From the NCBI GenBank assembly GCA_047602575.1, contig JASGGY010000005.1, positions 124,001 through 188,000 of the forward strand: a stretch of 64,000 bases of DNA, read 5' to 3'. The notes beneath the pieces are model-generated. The model was not told the origin of the DNA. It ran no database searches and saw nothing but the letters and a program-made list of their open reading frames with translations. Below, piece by piece: positions 23,787 to 32,888 of this stretch. The number at the start of each line of letters is the position of its first letter. The first letter of the stretch is position 1. Made by a program: the position numbers and the translations under genes. This DNA is from UBA1366 sp047602575. GTDB taxonomy: Bacteria; Bacillota; Clostridia; Oscillospirales; Ruminococcaceae.

Positions 23787-26447
23787 TTATTTCTTCTTCT
23801 TTTTTCGTAATATCGTTGTGACAACCGCCGCAGCGGCAAGAACGCCGATGCCGCCGAGGATGTACGGAAGCGCTCTGCGCGCGGGCTGTTCGGTTTCGTC
23901 GGTTTTATCGGACTCGTCGCCGGTTGCTGCCGCCATGGCGGTGGTTTTGATGCTGCCGCCCATGACCTGAACGCTGTCGATGCGCAGGGTTCCGCTTAAA
24001 ACGGTCAGCTCCGCCGTATGCGCGCCGTTTGCCAGCCCCAAAGCCGAATAGGTCGTCTGCCGCGCGCCCCCGACGGGAACGGCATAGGAACTCGAAACGA
24101 CTTCGCCGTCAATTTTCACCGAAATCGTACAGTCCGATTTGTCCATCGCGCCGGTTGCCAGAAAGCCCGTACCGTTGAACTGAACCGTAACCGCAGCGCC
24201 CGCGCCCGCCTCCGAGATTGTGCGCTTGTAGTTTGCAAAGCCGCTCATGGTCGTGTGCGTCCAATCGCCGGTGTAGCTGACGAGCGCGTCGGTGTTGTCA
24301 TAGCGCGTGATATAGGCTTCCGCGCCGGCGACCGCTTCGGCTCTGAAGTTGTCAAAGCAGTTTTGGTTATAAGAGCTGTAAAGCGCCGCTCTGCCCGCGC
24401 CGAGCAGTGCGCCCGTTTCGGTAAAGCTTTGCACCAGCGTACCGTTGATATAGGCATTGATTAAGTTGCCGTTTGCTTCAATTTTTAAGTTCGTCCATGC
24501 CGTGCTGTCGAACTTCTCAAGCTTGCCCTCGCATTGCGCCGTCCGGTTTTTCATCAGCTTCCACGAGCCGTCGGCGAACATCTTCAGCCAGTAGCCGCTT
24601 GTGCCCTCGCAGCCTAAGCTGTAGCGCAGCCCGACACCGGTGTAATTGTCCTGCGGCTTATCGCTCTGCGCAAAGGTCACATCCGCCGACACGCTGTAAT
24701 TGAGCCAGCGGTCGTCGCCGAAATTCGTCGTCGGATTCGGGGTTGCGCCCCATTCGTTCGCTTTGGTTTCGGGCGTGATTTTCTGCATGAGAACATTGTT
24801 GCCGTCGCGGTTGACAACCTCGAACGCGCCGCCCTCGTCGGTGGTGTAGCGCGGTGCGCTGCCCCTTGACGCGAGATAATTTTGCGCATAGCCCGCGTAT
24901 TCATAATCGTCGGCATAGGGAAGGGCGAGAATTTTACTTTCGCCGGAAGCCGAACCATACGCGCTGGCGTCAACCGCAACCGTCGAAACCGTCACCATGG
25001 AATAGGGCTTGACGGTCACGTCATAGGTATAAACGCCGTTCGCTTCAACCGGTGTTATTGTGTTGATTTTCTTGAAGTAATTCGCGTCATAAGCCCCGCC
25101 GTCCGGACCGCGCGTTTCCCACACATCCACCGCCGAAGCCGCTTTGGCAAGGTTTTTCACCGTCATGTGATACGTAATCGGGTCGGCTGTGGTGTTGGTG
25201 ATCACGGTGCTGTAATCGCCCGTTGCGGTGTCGGTTGCGGTTAAATAGGAATAAATGGCATCGACAATTGCGTGTCCGTCGCCGCCCGCAACACCGTCGG
25301 CAGCGCAGGCGCCGTCCACATACGCCCAGCCTTTTTTGATGAACTGCGAGAAATGCAGCGACATATAAAAGCCGCTGTCGAGCAGGTAATTCCCGCTCCA
25401 CGGTTCGTTTGCGGTGATGAGCTGCTTCTGGCAATAGGTCACGCCGTCATAATAGGAGGACACGACGGGCTGGTATTCGTAGAGATTCATATCACCGCCG
25501 GGCACCATCGTGATGATGCGGTTGGCGATGTCGAGCAGTCCGTTGATGTCGTTTAAGCCCGAGCCGTTACCGTCGTAGCGGTAAGTCCCCTGTGCGTAGC
25601 TCATCGGGGAACAGCCCTCGCCAAACCATGCTTCCTTGCCGTATTCCTCGACAAGCTTTTTCACCTGGGGCGTTGACCAGCTGGTGTAATGGCTGCTCAT
25701 CACGTCCACCGCGTCAAGCAGCTCCGGATCGGCAAGCATACGCGTTGCGATCGACCAGCCGCCGACCTCGTCGGAAGCCGCAATTTTGATTGCCGCGTAA
25801 TCATAGGGCGCGCCCTGCTCGGCTTTTAAATGCGCGGAAAGATACTTGATCCACGCCGGATCGATCGCCTTTTCATTCTGCGTCGCACTGACGTACTGGA
25901 ATTTCAGCCCGTAGGTTTCATAAGCCGCGTCAAGCGTTTCTTTATACCACTGATACCGCGCGGCGTAACGGTCATCGGCTTTCGTCACCCAGAGCGGCTC
26001 GCTCCACCAGAGCATATCCAGCGTCAGGTCGGGGTTGATGGTCAGCGCGTCCGCCGCAAGCTGATAGCCCGCGCCGCGCGTCACGTCCGCTTTCTCGTCC
26101 GCGGTGCGCTTCACGGCGGGTTCTGTTCCGGATGAGGAGTTGATGTCCGAACCCATTTCAAGCTTGAGATGGGTGATGCCGATGCCCTTTTCACCGAAGA
26201 TGTAATTGAGGATTTCCCAGTAAGCGTCGGGGTTTTCCGTTTTGTAGTCCAGCAGCAGCCGCGAGGAATTGTTGCCGCTGACCATGCCGGCACCGCGGTT
26301 GCGCATGTTTTCTGCTGTTTTTGCCTTTGAGCCGTCGATGACGATATCCATTGTTTTTTCCTCCGCCCCCGCGTCCATGGAAAGCGGCGCAACGGGGAGC
26401 AATGCCGCGCACAGCATGACGCAAAGAATGTGTTTCAGCTTTTTCAT
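23787..26447 (-). CDS. Membrane-anchored GH59 (galactocerebrosidase-like) glycoside hydrolase
   Basis: The ATG at 26447 begins the signal peptide MKKLKHILCVMLCAALL; the product is 886 aa. Residues ~35-350 resemble GH59: RGAGMVSGNNSSRLLLDY, LKLEMGSDINSSSGTEP, a candidate acid/base Glu at ATQNEK (192) and a candidate nucleophile Glu at WFGEG (277). A middle beta-sandwich and a LamG/DUF1080-like domain (~555-715) follow, then another beta domain, an acidic linker, one membrane helix (~855-877) and a basic tail KKKKK. There is no LPXTG motif. GH59 enzymes remove galactose from galactosylceramide-type glycolipids; host glycolipid or a plant/microbial galactoside is possible. Confidence 0.8.
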   Translation of the reverse strand: MKKLKHILCVMLCAALLPVAPLSMDAGAEEKTMDIVIDGSKAKTAENMRNRGAGMVSGNNSSRLLLDYKTENPDAYWEILNYIFGEKGIGITHLKLEMGSDINSSSGTEPAVKRTADEKADVTRGAGYQLAADALTINPDLTLDMLWWSEPLWVTKADDRYAARYQWYKETLDAAYETYGLKFQYVSATQNEKAIDPAWIKYLSAHLKAEQGAPYDYAAIKIAASDEVGGWSIATRMLADPELLDAVDVMSSHYTSWSTPQVKKLVEEYGKEAWFGEGCSPMSYAQGTYRYDGNGSGLNDINGLLDIANRIITMVPGGDMNLYEYQPVVSSYYDGVTYCQKQLITANEPWSGNYLLDSGFYMSLHFSQFIKKGWAYVDGACAADGVAGGDGHAIVDAIYSYLTATDTATGDYSTVITNTTADPITYHMTVKNLAKAASAVDVWETRGPDGGAYDANYFKKINTITPVEANGVYTYDVTVKPYSMVTVSTVAVDASAYGSASGESKILALPYADDYEYAGYAQNYLASRGSAPRYTTDEGGAFEVVNRDGNNVLMQKITPETKANEWGATPNPTTNFGDDRWLNYSVSADVTFAQSDKPQDNYTGVGLRYSLGCEGTSGYWLKMFADGSWKLMKNRTAQCEGKLEKFDSTAWTNLKIEANGNLINAYINGTLVQSFTETGALLGAGRAALYSSYNQNCFDNFRAEAVAGAEAYITRYDNTDALVSYTGDWTHTTMSGFANYKRTISEAGAGAAVTVQFNGTGFLATGAMDKSDCTISVKIDGEVVSSSYAVPVGGARQTTYSALGLANGAHTAELTVLSGTLRIDSVQVMGGSIKTTAMAAATGDESDKTDETEQPARRALPYILGGIGVLAAAAVVTTILRKKKKK

Positions 26448-26487
26448 AACAACATCTCGATTCAAATCAGATTTGTATCTCAATGCT

Positions 26488-26516
26488 ATTATCGCCGAAA
26501 AAAGTGTTTGCGTCAA
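26488..26516 (-). promoter_or_regulatory. Promoter of the GH59-MATE transcript
   Basis: Minus strand TTGACG (26511-26516), 17-bp spacer, GATAAT (26488-26493), about 40 bp before the GH59 start. Confidence 0.65.
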
Positions 26517-26551
26517 TCTGAAATTTTGATTTTATTCTAAAGATATGAAAC

Positions 26552-27373
26552 TTAAATGCTGTGCATGCTTTTGTTTTTCCGGAAAGCGGACGGCGAAATG
26601 CCCTCGTGCTTTTTGAACACCATCCCGAAATAGGTCAGGTCGCGGTAGCCGACTTGAGCGGCGACGGCGCAAATCGGCGCGTCAGTGTTCGCCAGCGCAA
26701 TTTTAGCCTGCGCAATGCGCTTGCGGGCAATGTATTCCATCGGGCGCATACCCATTCCTGCTTTGAAAATGCGGCAGAAATACTGGAGCGAAACTCCCGA
26801 CAGCCGCGCTAATTGCTCTAAGGTAATGTCGGCGGCGTAATTAATGTTGATGAACGCCACCGCGTCCGTCAGGGCGCTTTCTGCGTCGCTTTGTGTGTGC
26901 GGGGAAAGGAGCAGCTTTTTCATCGCCAGAATCAACTCATACAGCAGCACCGAGCAGCGCTGCGCGCCGGTGAGCGGCGTGTTTGCGGCGGAAAAAATCG
27001 CGTCAAAGATCCATGCGATCGGCTTCAGATCCGCATTGTCACGCGCAAGCCAGCCGGAAAATCCCATCTCCCGCATCAGCGCGGGCAGGTGTTCACCGCG
27101 AAAGACAACCCAGTGCGTCGTCCATTCGCCGTTTTCTGGAAAATATTCATGCGGCACGGCGGGCGGCATATAGAACAGCGAGCCTTCACTCTGAAGATAT
27201 GAACATCCGTCAACGACAAGCTTCCCGCGTCCCGCAGTGGTGTAAAGAAACTGGTGCGATACCAGTCCGGTTTCCCGCACAACGTGATATTCCGGCGCGC
27301 TCACACCAATGCCGGTCAGATAGAACGGGAGCGACTTTTCGTTGCCGATGACGGGGTAAATCGCTTTGAGCAT
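26552..27373 (-). CDS. AraC-family transcriptional regulator
   Basis: The 273-aa protein has an N-terminal cupin-like sensor (~20-150: YHVVRETGLVSHQFLYTTAGRGKL, PPAVPHEYFP). The C-terminal double helix-turn-helix (~170-270) contains DITLEQLARLSGVSLQYFCRIFK and VAAQVGYRDLTYFGMVFKKHEGISP (quoted from the canonical AraC positions). AAAGGAACGCAG precedes the ATG. It ends 36 bp before the GH59 promoter and points the same way, so it is the likely sugar-responsive regulator of the GH59-MATE pair; this is inference from position. Confidence 0.92.
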   Translation of the reverse strand: MLKAIYPVIGNEKSLPFYLTGIGVSAPEYHVVRETGLVSHQFLYTTAGRGKLVVDGCSYLQSEGSLFYMPPAVPHEYFPENGEWTTHWVVFRGEHLPALMREMGFSGWLARDNADLKPIAWIFDAIFSAANTPLTGAQRCSVLLYELILAMKKLLLSPHTQSDAESALTDAVAFININYAADITLEQLARLSGVSLQYFCRIFKAGMGMRPMEYIARKRIAQAKIALANTDAPICAVAAQVGYRDLTYFGMVFKKHEGISPSAFRKNKSMHSI

Positions 27374-27421
27374 CTGCGTTCCTTTCTTTGCGCGCGGTTG
27401 AATAAGCCAACCCGATCCGCT

Positions 27422-27469
27422 CTTACTTCAGCCCGCGCATGAAATTCACGAAATGCGAGAACACAATTC
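27422..27469. repeat. 48-bp direct repeat, downstream copy (truncated 3' end of the TIM-barrel gene)
   Basis: It is identical over 48 bp to 28227-28274, the last 15 codons plus stop of the TIM-barrel gene. The two copies bound a 757-bp AT-rich segment, as expected of attachment-like sites. Confidence 0.85.
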
Positions 27470-27471
27470 GG

Positions 27472-27927
27472 CTATTCGCATTTCAATAATGATAAATTAT
27501 AAATACAATAATCCTCTATTCCTTCACGGTAAAAAAAACATTCTTTTGGGATTTTAACTACCTCTTTTTTAATTCCGCCGAGCTTTTCTATTATTTTAAT
27601 TGAAGCTGTGTTTGATTGCGTGCAAGTCAAAAATAATTCCGGCATTTTGTGTGCTTTTGCAACTGGTAGAATCAATCTCACTGCTTCATAAGAATAATGA
27701 TTTCCTCTGTATTCATCAAAAATTTCATACCCTATGTGACCATTGTAATAAGAATGGAGATTATTTCCGATGCGTATGCTGATTTTACCTACATGAACAT
27801 CATCACAATTGTATATATCATAGTAATAAAATGGAACGATTTCGTTATTGCCTTTGTTTTTCTCAATTATTTTTAATATAACTTTGTCTCCGGACAAGTA
27901 ATCAAATTCATCAAAAAACGCAAACAT
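27472..27927 (-). CDS. GNAT-family N-acetyltransferase, AT-rich cargo gene
   Basis: The 151-aa protein matches RimJ/RimL-type acetyltransferases: GYEIFDEYRGNHYSYEAVRLIL (acetyl-CoA-binding region, ~68-90), then TQSNTASIKIIEKLGG. AGGTG lies before the ATG. The acceptor, a protein N-terminus or a small amine, cannot be told. The gene is far more AT-rich than its neighbours and ends 3 bp from the 48-bp repeat, so it probably entered with the insert. Confidence 0.85.
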   Translation of the reverse strand: MFAFFDEFDYLSGDKVILKIIEKNKGNNEIVPFYYYDIYNCDDVHVGKISIRIGNNLHSYYNGHIGYEIFDEYRGNHYSYEAVRLILPVAKAHKMPELFLTCTQSNTASIKIIEKLGGIKKEVVKIPKECFFYREGIEDYCIYNLSLLKCE

Positions 27928-27999
27928 ATTTTTACACCTACATCATTATTATGCTATACTAAAATACTGTAGCAGAAGCACTGTTTCCAGAGAAGTTAA

Positions 28000-28226
28000 A
28001 AGTATGCATCTGCCGAGAAATCGGGTTACGATACAGTTTCCTACAATGCCTGTGTTCACCGACCTAATTGTACGAAAAGTCATGTTTGTAAGGGCGAATG
28101 TAGTCGAAAATCCGTTAAATATTGCAAGCTGTGCGGTCAATGCAATGATTTTTGCCTAGATTTTGAGGAGCTGACCTGCATGATTCGCTTGAAACAGGCT
28201 TACGGCATTACGCGCAGCAAGCCGCC
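28000..28226 (+). pseudogene. Possible Cys-rich coding remnant inside the AT-rich insert
   Basis: A plus-strand frame opens after a TAA at 27997 and has no usable start codon before 28180. It encodes eight cysteines spaced C-x5-C-x5-C-x3-C-x7-C-x2-C-x2-C-x3-C between ~28051 and 28160, a pattern suggestive of a zinc or Fe-S module. It runs on without stop into the 48-bp repeat. No family was recognised. It may be the tail of a gene carried in with the insert. Confidence 0.3.
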
Positions 28227-28274
28227 CTTACTTCAGCCCGCGCATGAAATTCACGAAATGCGAGAACACAATTC
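28227..28274. repeat. 48-bp direct repeat, gene-borne copy
   Basis: It forms the 3' end and stop codon of the TIM-barrel gene; the identical partner is at 27422-27469. Confidence 0.85.
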
Positions 28275-29028
28275 CACCGTCCTCCAGCTCCGGACACCAG
28301 CGCTTTACCCATTCCAGTGACAACAGCCCGTCGTAACCCGCACCCGCGAGTGCGCGCACTGCTTCCCGCACGGGAACGTCGCCGTAGCCAAGCATTTTAT
28401 AAACGATTTTTCCGTTTTCCACGCGGCTGTCCTTGACATGCACGTACTTCACCAGACCCGCAAGCCTGTCGCAGGTTTTCTCCGGCGATTCGTCGAAAAA
28501 GCGGAACGGGTGGTGGATGTCCCACAGCACGCCGCTGTTCGGATGGGCGGTGTCTTTCATAAACTGATTCATTCGCGCGGAATCCGCCAGCGAGCCGTTG
28601 GTTTCAATCAGTGGGCAGACGCCGAAGCGCGCCGCTTCGTCGCAAAGCTGCGCATATGCCTCCACCGCCGCCGCGTAGTCGCTCCGCTCGGGCTGGGGCG
28701 TGCTTTCGATCATCACGCGCATCAGACTGACATCCAGCGCTTTTGCCAGCGCGAAATATTCGTTTGCTTCCGTGAAATTGCTTTCCCGCAGAACGGGCTG
28801 TCCAAGGCAGATTCCCGTTGCGAGCATGACGACCGGAACACCCATCGCGGCGATTTCCTCACGGGTTTTCACGATGTGCGCGACTTGAAACGGCTTTGCG
28901 GCGGGTGCGTAAACCTCGTTGCCGATGCCGCGGATTTCCACGCCGTCAAAGCTTAAATCCTTTGCCGCAGAAAAAATCTCACCGAGCGTCCAGTCCGGAC
29001 AGCCCAGGGTTGAAAATGCTAGTTTCAT
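28228..29028 (-). CDS. Sugar phosphate isomerase/epimerase (xylose isomerase-like TIM barrel)
   Basis: The ATG at 29028 follows AAAGGACG and gives 266 aa. The AP-endonuclease-2/xylose isomerase-like fold shows FSTLGCPDWTL at the start, FDGVEIRGIG (~30), a metal-site Glu at LIETNGSL (~140), DIHHPFRF (~172), HVKDSR (~195) and LSLEWVKRW near the end. Family members interconvert sugars, inositols or hydroxypyruvate derivatives; the substrate is unknown. Its last 15 codons and stop lie in the 48-bp repeat, so the reading frame stayed intact when the insert arrived. It follows the acyl-CoA ligase gene by 27 nt. Confidence 0.85.
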   Translation of the reverse strand: MKLAFSTLGCPDWTLGEIFSAAKDLSFDGVEIRGIGNEVYAPAAKPFQVAHIVKTREEIAAMGVPVVMLATGICLGQPVLRESNFTEANEYFALAKALDVSLMRVMIESTPQPERSDYAAAVEAYAQLCDEAARFGVCPLIETNGSLADSARMNQFMKDTAHPNSGVLWDIHHPFRFFDESPEKTCDRLAGLVKYVHVKDSRVENGKIVYKMLGYGDVPVREAVRALAGAGYDGLLSLEWVKRWCPELEDGGIVFSHFVNFMRGLK

Positions 29029-29055
29029 AAACGTTCGTCCTTTCATCGTATCAGA

Positions 29056-30753
29056 TTACGCTGTGACAATATTCGCCGCGTCCTGAAGCCCCAGGAATTC
29101 CACAGCCCACTCGCGCATTTTGTATTTCATAATCTTGCCCGCGCCGTTCATCGGGAACGACTCCACAAACGCCACATAGCTCGGCACTTTGTGGAACGCC
29201 ATATTTGCCGCGACAACCTTTTTCGCCTCGTCCTCTGTCCATGCAACGCCCTCTTTGAGGATGATGCAAGCCATGACTTCCTCGCCATATTTCACCGATG
29301 GAACGCCGATAACCTGAACGTCCTTTACCTTGTCATGCACGGTGTAGAGGAATTCCTCGATTTCCTTAGGGTAAATATTTTCGCCGCCGCGGATGATCAT
29401 GTCCTTGATTCTGCCGGTTACTTTGTAATAACCGTCCTCGTCGCAGGTGCAAAGATCGCCGGAATGCACCCAGCCGTCCGCGTCGATGGTCTGGCGGGTG
29501 GCTTCTTCCATTTTATAATAGCCCCTCATCACGTTATAACCGCGCGCGCAGAATTCGCCCGGCACATTGGTCGGGCAGATCTCGCCGGTTTCGGGGTTGA
29601 TGATTTTGCATTCCACGCCCGGAAGCGCTTTGCCGACGGTGGAAACGCGGCGCTCGATGCTGTCGGTGGTGGTCGTCATGGTGCAGGCGGGGGAAAGCTC
29701 GGTCTGACCGAAGGTGATGGTGATTTCATTTGCGCCCATTTCGTCCATGACCTGCTTCATGACCTTTACCGGACAGGGCGAACCCGCCATGATGCCGGTG
29801 CGCAGGCGCGGGAATTTGTAGTTCTTGAATTCCGGATGATCAAGAATCGCGATGAACATGGTTGGCACGCCGTGGAATGCCGTGCAAAGCTCATCCTGAA
29901 TCGCCTGCATACATTTTTCCGGCTGGTACGCGTCAATCGGCACCATCGACGACGCGTGGGTCAGGCAGGACATAATCGCAAGCACCAGTCCAAAGCAATG
30001 GAAAAACGGCACGGTGACGCAGAGTCGGTCGTTGTGGGTGAATTTCATGCAGTCGCCGATTGCCTTACCGTTGTTGACGATGTTGTGGTGGGTGAGCATT
30101 ACGCCCTTCGGGAAGCCCGTTGTGCCGGAAGTATACTGCATATTGACGATATCGTGCGGGGTCAGCTGTGCGTAGCGCCGGTCATAAGCGGCAAAATCGG
30201 CGGGGGAATTCTTGCCGTAAAGCGACCTGAAGTGCGCGATGCCCTTGTGTTCCTCCGCTTCGGTGTGGAAGATGTATTTCAGGCAGGGCAGGCGGTTGAC
30301 ATTCAGCTCGCCGCCGCCGGCTGTTTCCAGCTCCGGAATCAGCTCGTTGATGATGTCGAAATAGTTGATGTGGCGCGTTCCGCCGCACATGACGAGATAT
30401 TTCGTGTCTGACTGCTTGAGCAGGTATTCCAGCTCAAAGACCTTATAATTGGTGTTGACCGTGACCAGCACCGCACCGATTTTTGCCGTTGCGAACAGCG
30501 TGAGCAGCCACTCGGGAATATTCGTCGCCCAGATGGCGATGTGGTCGCCTTTTTTCACGCCAAGGTTCAGAAATCCGCGCGCGACTTCCTCGGCTTCTTC
30601 ATTGAATTCCTTCCAAGTCCGGCAATAATCCCGGTCGGTGTACTTCACGAAGTTGTCGTCCGGATACTGCGCCGCCATCCGCGCCAGCAGATCCCCGATG
30701 GTGATTTCCATCAGCGCTTCGCTGTTTGCCGCCGTTGCTTCTACCATGCCCAT
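29056..30753 (-). CDS. Acyl-CoA synthetase (AMP-forming, fatty-acid/aryl-acid ligase)
   Basis: The ATG at 30753, just after GAGGG, gives 565 aa; a TTG at 30783 would add ten residues. ANL-superfamily motifs are present: YTSGTTGFPKGVMLTHHN (P-loop), FGQTELSP, GWVHSGDLCTCDEDGYYKVTGRIKDMIIRGGENIYP (hinge and A8 motif, in pieces SGDL, GRIKDMI, GENIYP), and the catalytic Lys near GAGKIMKYKMRE. It activates a carboxylate with ATP and CoA. AcsF/FadD-like medium- or short-chain acids are likely. It leads the TIM-barrel gene in one transcript. Confidence 0.92.
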   Translation of the reverse strand: MGMVEATAANSEALMEITIGDLLARMAAQYPDDNFVKYTDRDYCRTWKEFNEEAEEVARGFLNLGVKKGDHIAIWATNIPEWLLTLFATAKIGAVLVTVNTNYKVFELEYLLKQSDTKYLVMCGGTRHINYFDIINELIPELETAGGGELNVNRLPCLKYIFHTEAEEHKGIAHFRSLYGKNSPADFAAYDRRYAQLTPHDIVNMQYTSGTTGFPKGVMLTHHNIVNNGKAIGDCMKFTHNDRLCVTVPFFHCFGLVLAIMSCLTHASSMVPIDAYQPEKCMQAIQDELCTAFHGVPTMFIAILDHPEFKNYKFPRLRTGIMAGSPCPVKVMKQVMDEMGANEITITFGQTELSPACTMTTTTDSIERRVSTVGKALPGVECKIINPETGEICPTNVPGEFCARGYNVMRGYYKMEEATRQTIDADGWVHSGDLCTCDEDGYYKVTGRIKDMIIRGGENIYPKEIEEFLYTVHDKVKDVQVIGVPSVKYGEEVMACIILKEGVAWTEDEAKKVVAANMAFHKVPSYVAFVESFPMNGAGKIMKYKMREWAVEFLGLQDAANIVTA

Positions 30754-30821
30754 ACATCCCTCATACCTTTCGATTTTTATCAATCCTGTTTGTAGTCCTG
30801 AAGTAATATTTTATGTGAAAA

Positions 30822-30850
30822 ATTATAACATAGCGCGGGTGAAAAAGCAA
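30822..30850 (-). promoter_or_regulatory. Promoter of the acyl-CoA synthetase gene
   Basis: Minus strand TTGCTT (30845-30850), 17-bp spacer, TATAAT (30822-30827), 68 bp before the ATG. Confidence 0.7.
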
Positions 30851-30914
30851 GCGCGAATTTACGCCACGGACGGAGGGAGAATTCTCACACAGTTTGAAAA
30901 ATCTACAAAAACAA

Positions 30915-30943
30915 TTGACAAAGAAAATACAATTTGTTATAAT
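30915..30943 (+). promoter_or_regulatory. Perfect consensus promoter of the LRR surface-protein gene
   Basis: TTGACA (30915-30920), 17-bp spacer, TATAAT (30938-30943), 57 bp before the start. Confidence 0.85.
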
Positions 30944-30999
30944 GTATTTAGGAAAACCAGTATTCGGATGAAAACGAACAACATGGGAGAATGAAATTG

Positions 31000-32778
31000 A
31001 TGAAAAAGAAACTCATTGCGGCTGCATCGGCGGCGATTATGCTGTTGAGTGCGGCAACAGGCGCTGTGCCTGCACAAATGAACGGACTCTTCGGCGGGGC
31101 GCCGTCGGCATATGCGGACACGCTGACGAGCGGGAATTATGAGTATGAAGTGCTTGGCGACGGCACGGTTGAAGTTACCGGTTATACCGGTTCGGAAACA
31201 GCCATGGTTATTCCTTCTGAGATTGACGGAAAAAGTGTGACGAAGATCGGCGATAATGCCTTTTCATGGAACAGTTTCTCATTCACCATGGTAACAATTC
31301 CGTCCGGTGTTACCAGCATCGGAGAGAGAGCATTTTATTACAACGACAATTTGACCGATGTGACAATTCCGGAAAGTGTAAAAACGATTGGCGACAGCGC
31401 GTTTGGCGGCTGTGCGCATCTGACCGGAATTGTGATTCCTTCCGGCGTGAAAGAAATCGATGCATATGCGTTCGACGCTTGTACTGATTTGACAAGCATT
31501 GATGTTGACTCTGCGAACACGGAATATACAAGCATCGACGGCGTGTTATACGATAAAGACGTGACGACGCTGCTGCGCTGCCCCGCTGCCGCGCATTCCG
31601 TTTCAATTCCGTTAAGCGTGACAAAAATCGGCACGGGTGCCTTCGACTCCTGCACAGAGATGACAAGCATTTCGCTTTCCTCGCAGATCACGCTCATCGG
31701 AAATCGTGCGTTTTCATTTTGCATCAGCTTGACGGAACTAAAAATCCCGACCAGCGTGACGTACATCGGAGAGGGCGCTTTCTACGGCGCGGGGCTGACC
31801 AGTATTGTGATTCCGGACAGTGTCAGCGGCATCGGAGACGGAATGTTTGAAAATTGTTCCGACCTCGTTTTCGCATCCTTGCCGAGCGGCATAACAAGCA
31901 TCGGATTTGCTCAATTCTCCGGATGCGCCCATCTGACCGGCTTGGTGATCCCCCAAGGTGTTACCAGCATTGACCAGAATGCTTTCTTTGACTGTTCAAG
32001 CCTTACGCGTATCAACATTCCCAACAGCGTAACCAGTATCGATGAAGATGCTTTTGCCAACTGCACAAGCCTGACTGAAGTTACAATCCCAGCCGGCGTG
32101 ACAAGCATAGGAAGTGAAGCATTCGGATATTACGATGTTGATGATATTTGTATGGTTGCTGCAAGAAGCAGTTACGGTCCATCCTTTCCTAAAGTTCCCG
32201 GATTCACAATCAACTGCTATTACGGCACTGCCGGTGAACAATATGCCCTTGATAATGGCTTTGATTATTATCTGATTCAAAAGCCCATCATCGGCTTCAC
32301 TGCCAGCCAGCCCAAGGACGCGACTTATACCGGCGCGGCAATCAAGCCGACTGTTACCCTGAAAAACGGCACAACTACCCTCAAGCTCGGCACGGACTAC
32401 ACCGTTATATACAAAAACAACACCGCCGTCGGTAAGGCAACCTTGACAATCACCGGCAAAGGCAACTACACCGGAACAATCACCAAAACATTTAAAATCA
32501 ACCCGAAAGCCGCAACCCTCTCCTCCGTCACCGCAGGCGCAAAAAAAGCCACGGTGAAATTCACCAAGGTTTCCGGCGTATCGGGCTATGTGATTTACCG
32601 CGCGACCGCAAAAACAGGTACATACACTAAGATAAAAACCACAACCGCAACGAGCTACACCAACACCGGACTGACCAAAGGCAAAACATATTATTACAAA
32701 GTCCGCTCGTATAAAACCGTCGGCGGGGTACAGTATTACAGTTCTTATTCATCGGTGAAATCTGCGAAAGCAAAATAA
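31000..32778 (+). CDS. BspA-like leucine-rich-repeat surface protein
   Basis: The ATG at 31000 is preferred because GGGAG lies 10 nt upstream; the ATG at 30991 is too close to it. The product is 592 aa with signal peptide 1-40 (MKKKLIAAASAAIMLL... ending APSAYA). Residues ~60-390 hold about twelve LRR_5 (treponemal/BspA) repeats of the form VTSIGERAFYYNDNLTDVTIPESV. A C-terminal YTGAAIKPTVTLKNG...DYTVIYKNNTAVG module (~430-495) and a fibronectin III-like domain (~500-585) end the protein, with no sortase signal. It is presumably secreted and adhesive. The C-terminal module recurs in the proteins at 1 and 54 kb. Confidence 0.9.
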   Translation: MKKKLIAAASAAIMLLSAATGAVPAQMNGLFGGAPSAYADTLTSGNYEYEVLGDGTVEVTGYTGSETAMVIPSEIDGKSVTKIGDNAFSWNSFSFTMVTIPSGVTSIGERAFYYNDNLTDVTIPESVKTIGDSAFGGCAHLTGIVIPSGVKEIDAYAFDACTDLTSIDVDSANTEYTSIDGVLYDKDVTTLLRCPAAAHSVSIPLSVTKIGTGAFDSCTEMTSISLSSQITLIGNRAFSFCISLTELKIPTSVTYIGEGAFYGAGLTSIVIPDSVSGIGDGMFENCSDLVFASLPSGITSIGFAQFSGCAHLTGLVIPQGVTSIDQNAFFDCSSLTRINIPNSVTSIDEDAFANCTSLTEVTIPAGVTSIGSEAFGYYDVDDICMVAARSSYGPSFPKVPGFTINCYYGTAGEQYALDNGFDYYLIQKPIIGFTASQPKDATYTGAAIKPTVTLKNGTTTLKLGTDYTVIYKNNTAVGKATLTITGKGNYTGTITKTFKINPKAATLSSVTAGAKKATVKFTKVSGVSGYVIYRATAKTGTYTKIKTTTATSYTNTGLTKGKTYYYKVRSYKTVGGVQYYSSYSSVKSAKAK

Positions 32779-32782
32779 CAAC

Positions 32783-32814
32783 AAAAAGCCCGGTACATCT
32801 GCACCGGGCTTTTT
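32783..32814 (+). terminator. Terminator after the LRR gene
   Basis: AAAGCCCGGT pairs with ACCGGGCTTT around a 6-nt loop and is followed by a T-run, five bases past the stop. Confidence 0.92.
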
Positions 32815-32855
32815 CGCGCGCAGCCGGTGGCTGCGAAATCGCGCGCGGGAGTTGG

Positions 32856-32884
32856 TTGCCAAACACGCCTGGATATGCTATGAT
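32856..32884 (+). promoter_or_regulatory. Promoter of the XRE regulator gene
   Basis: TTGCCA (32856-32861), 17-bp spacer, TATGAT (32879-32884). Transcription should begin inside the left arm of the adjacent inverted repeat. Confidence 0.65.
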
Positions 32885-32888
32885 GATA

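Noticed and set aside
29191..30411. 406-aa open frame on the plus strand
   Set aside because: It is antisense to the acyl-CoA synthetase, whose motifs are complete; the translation has no recognisable features and is a shadow of high-GC third positions.
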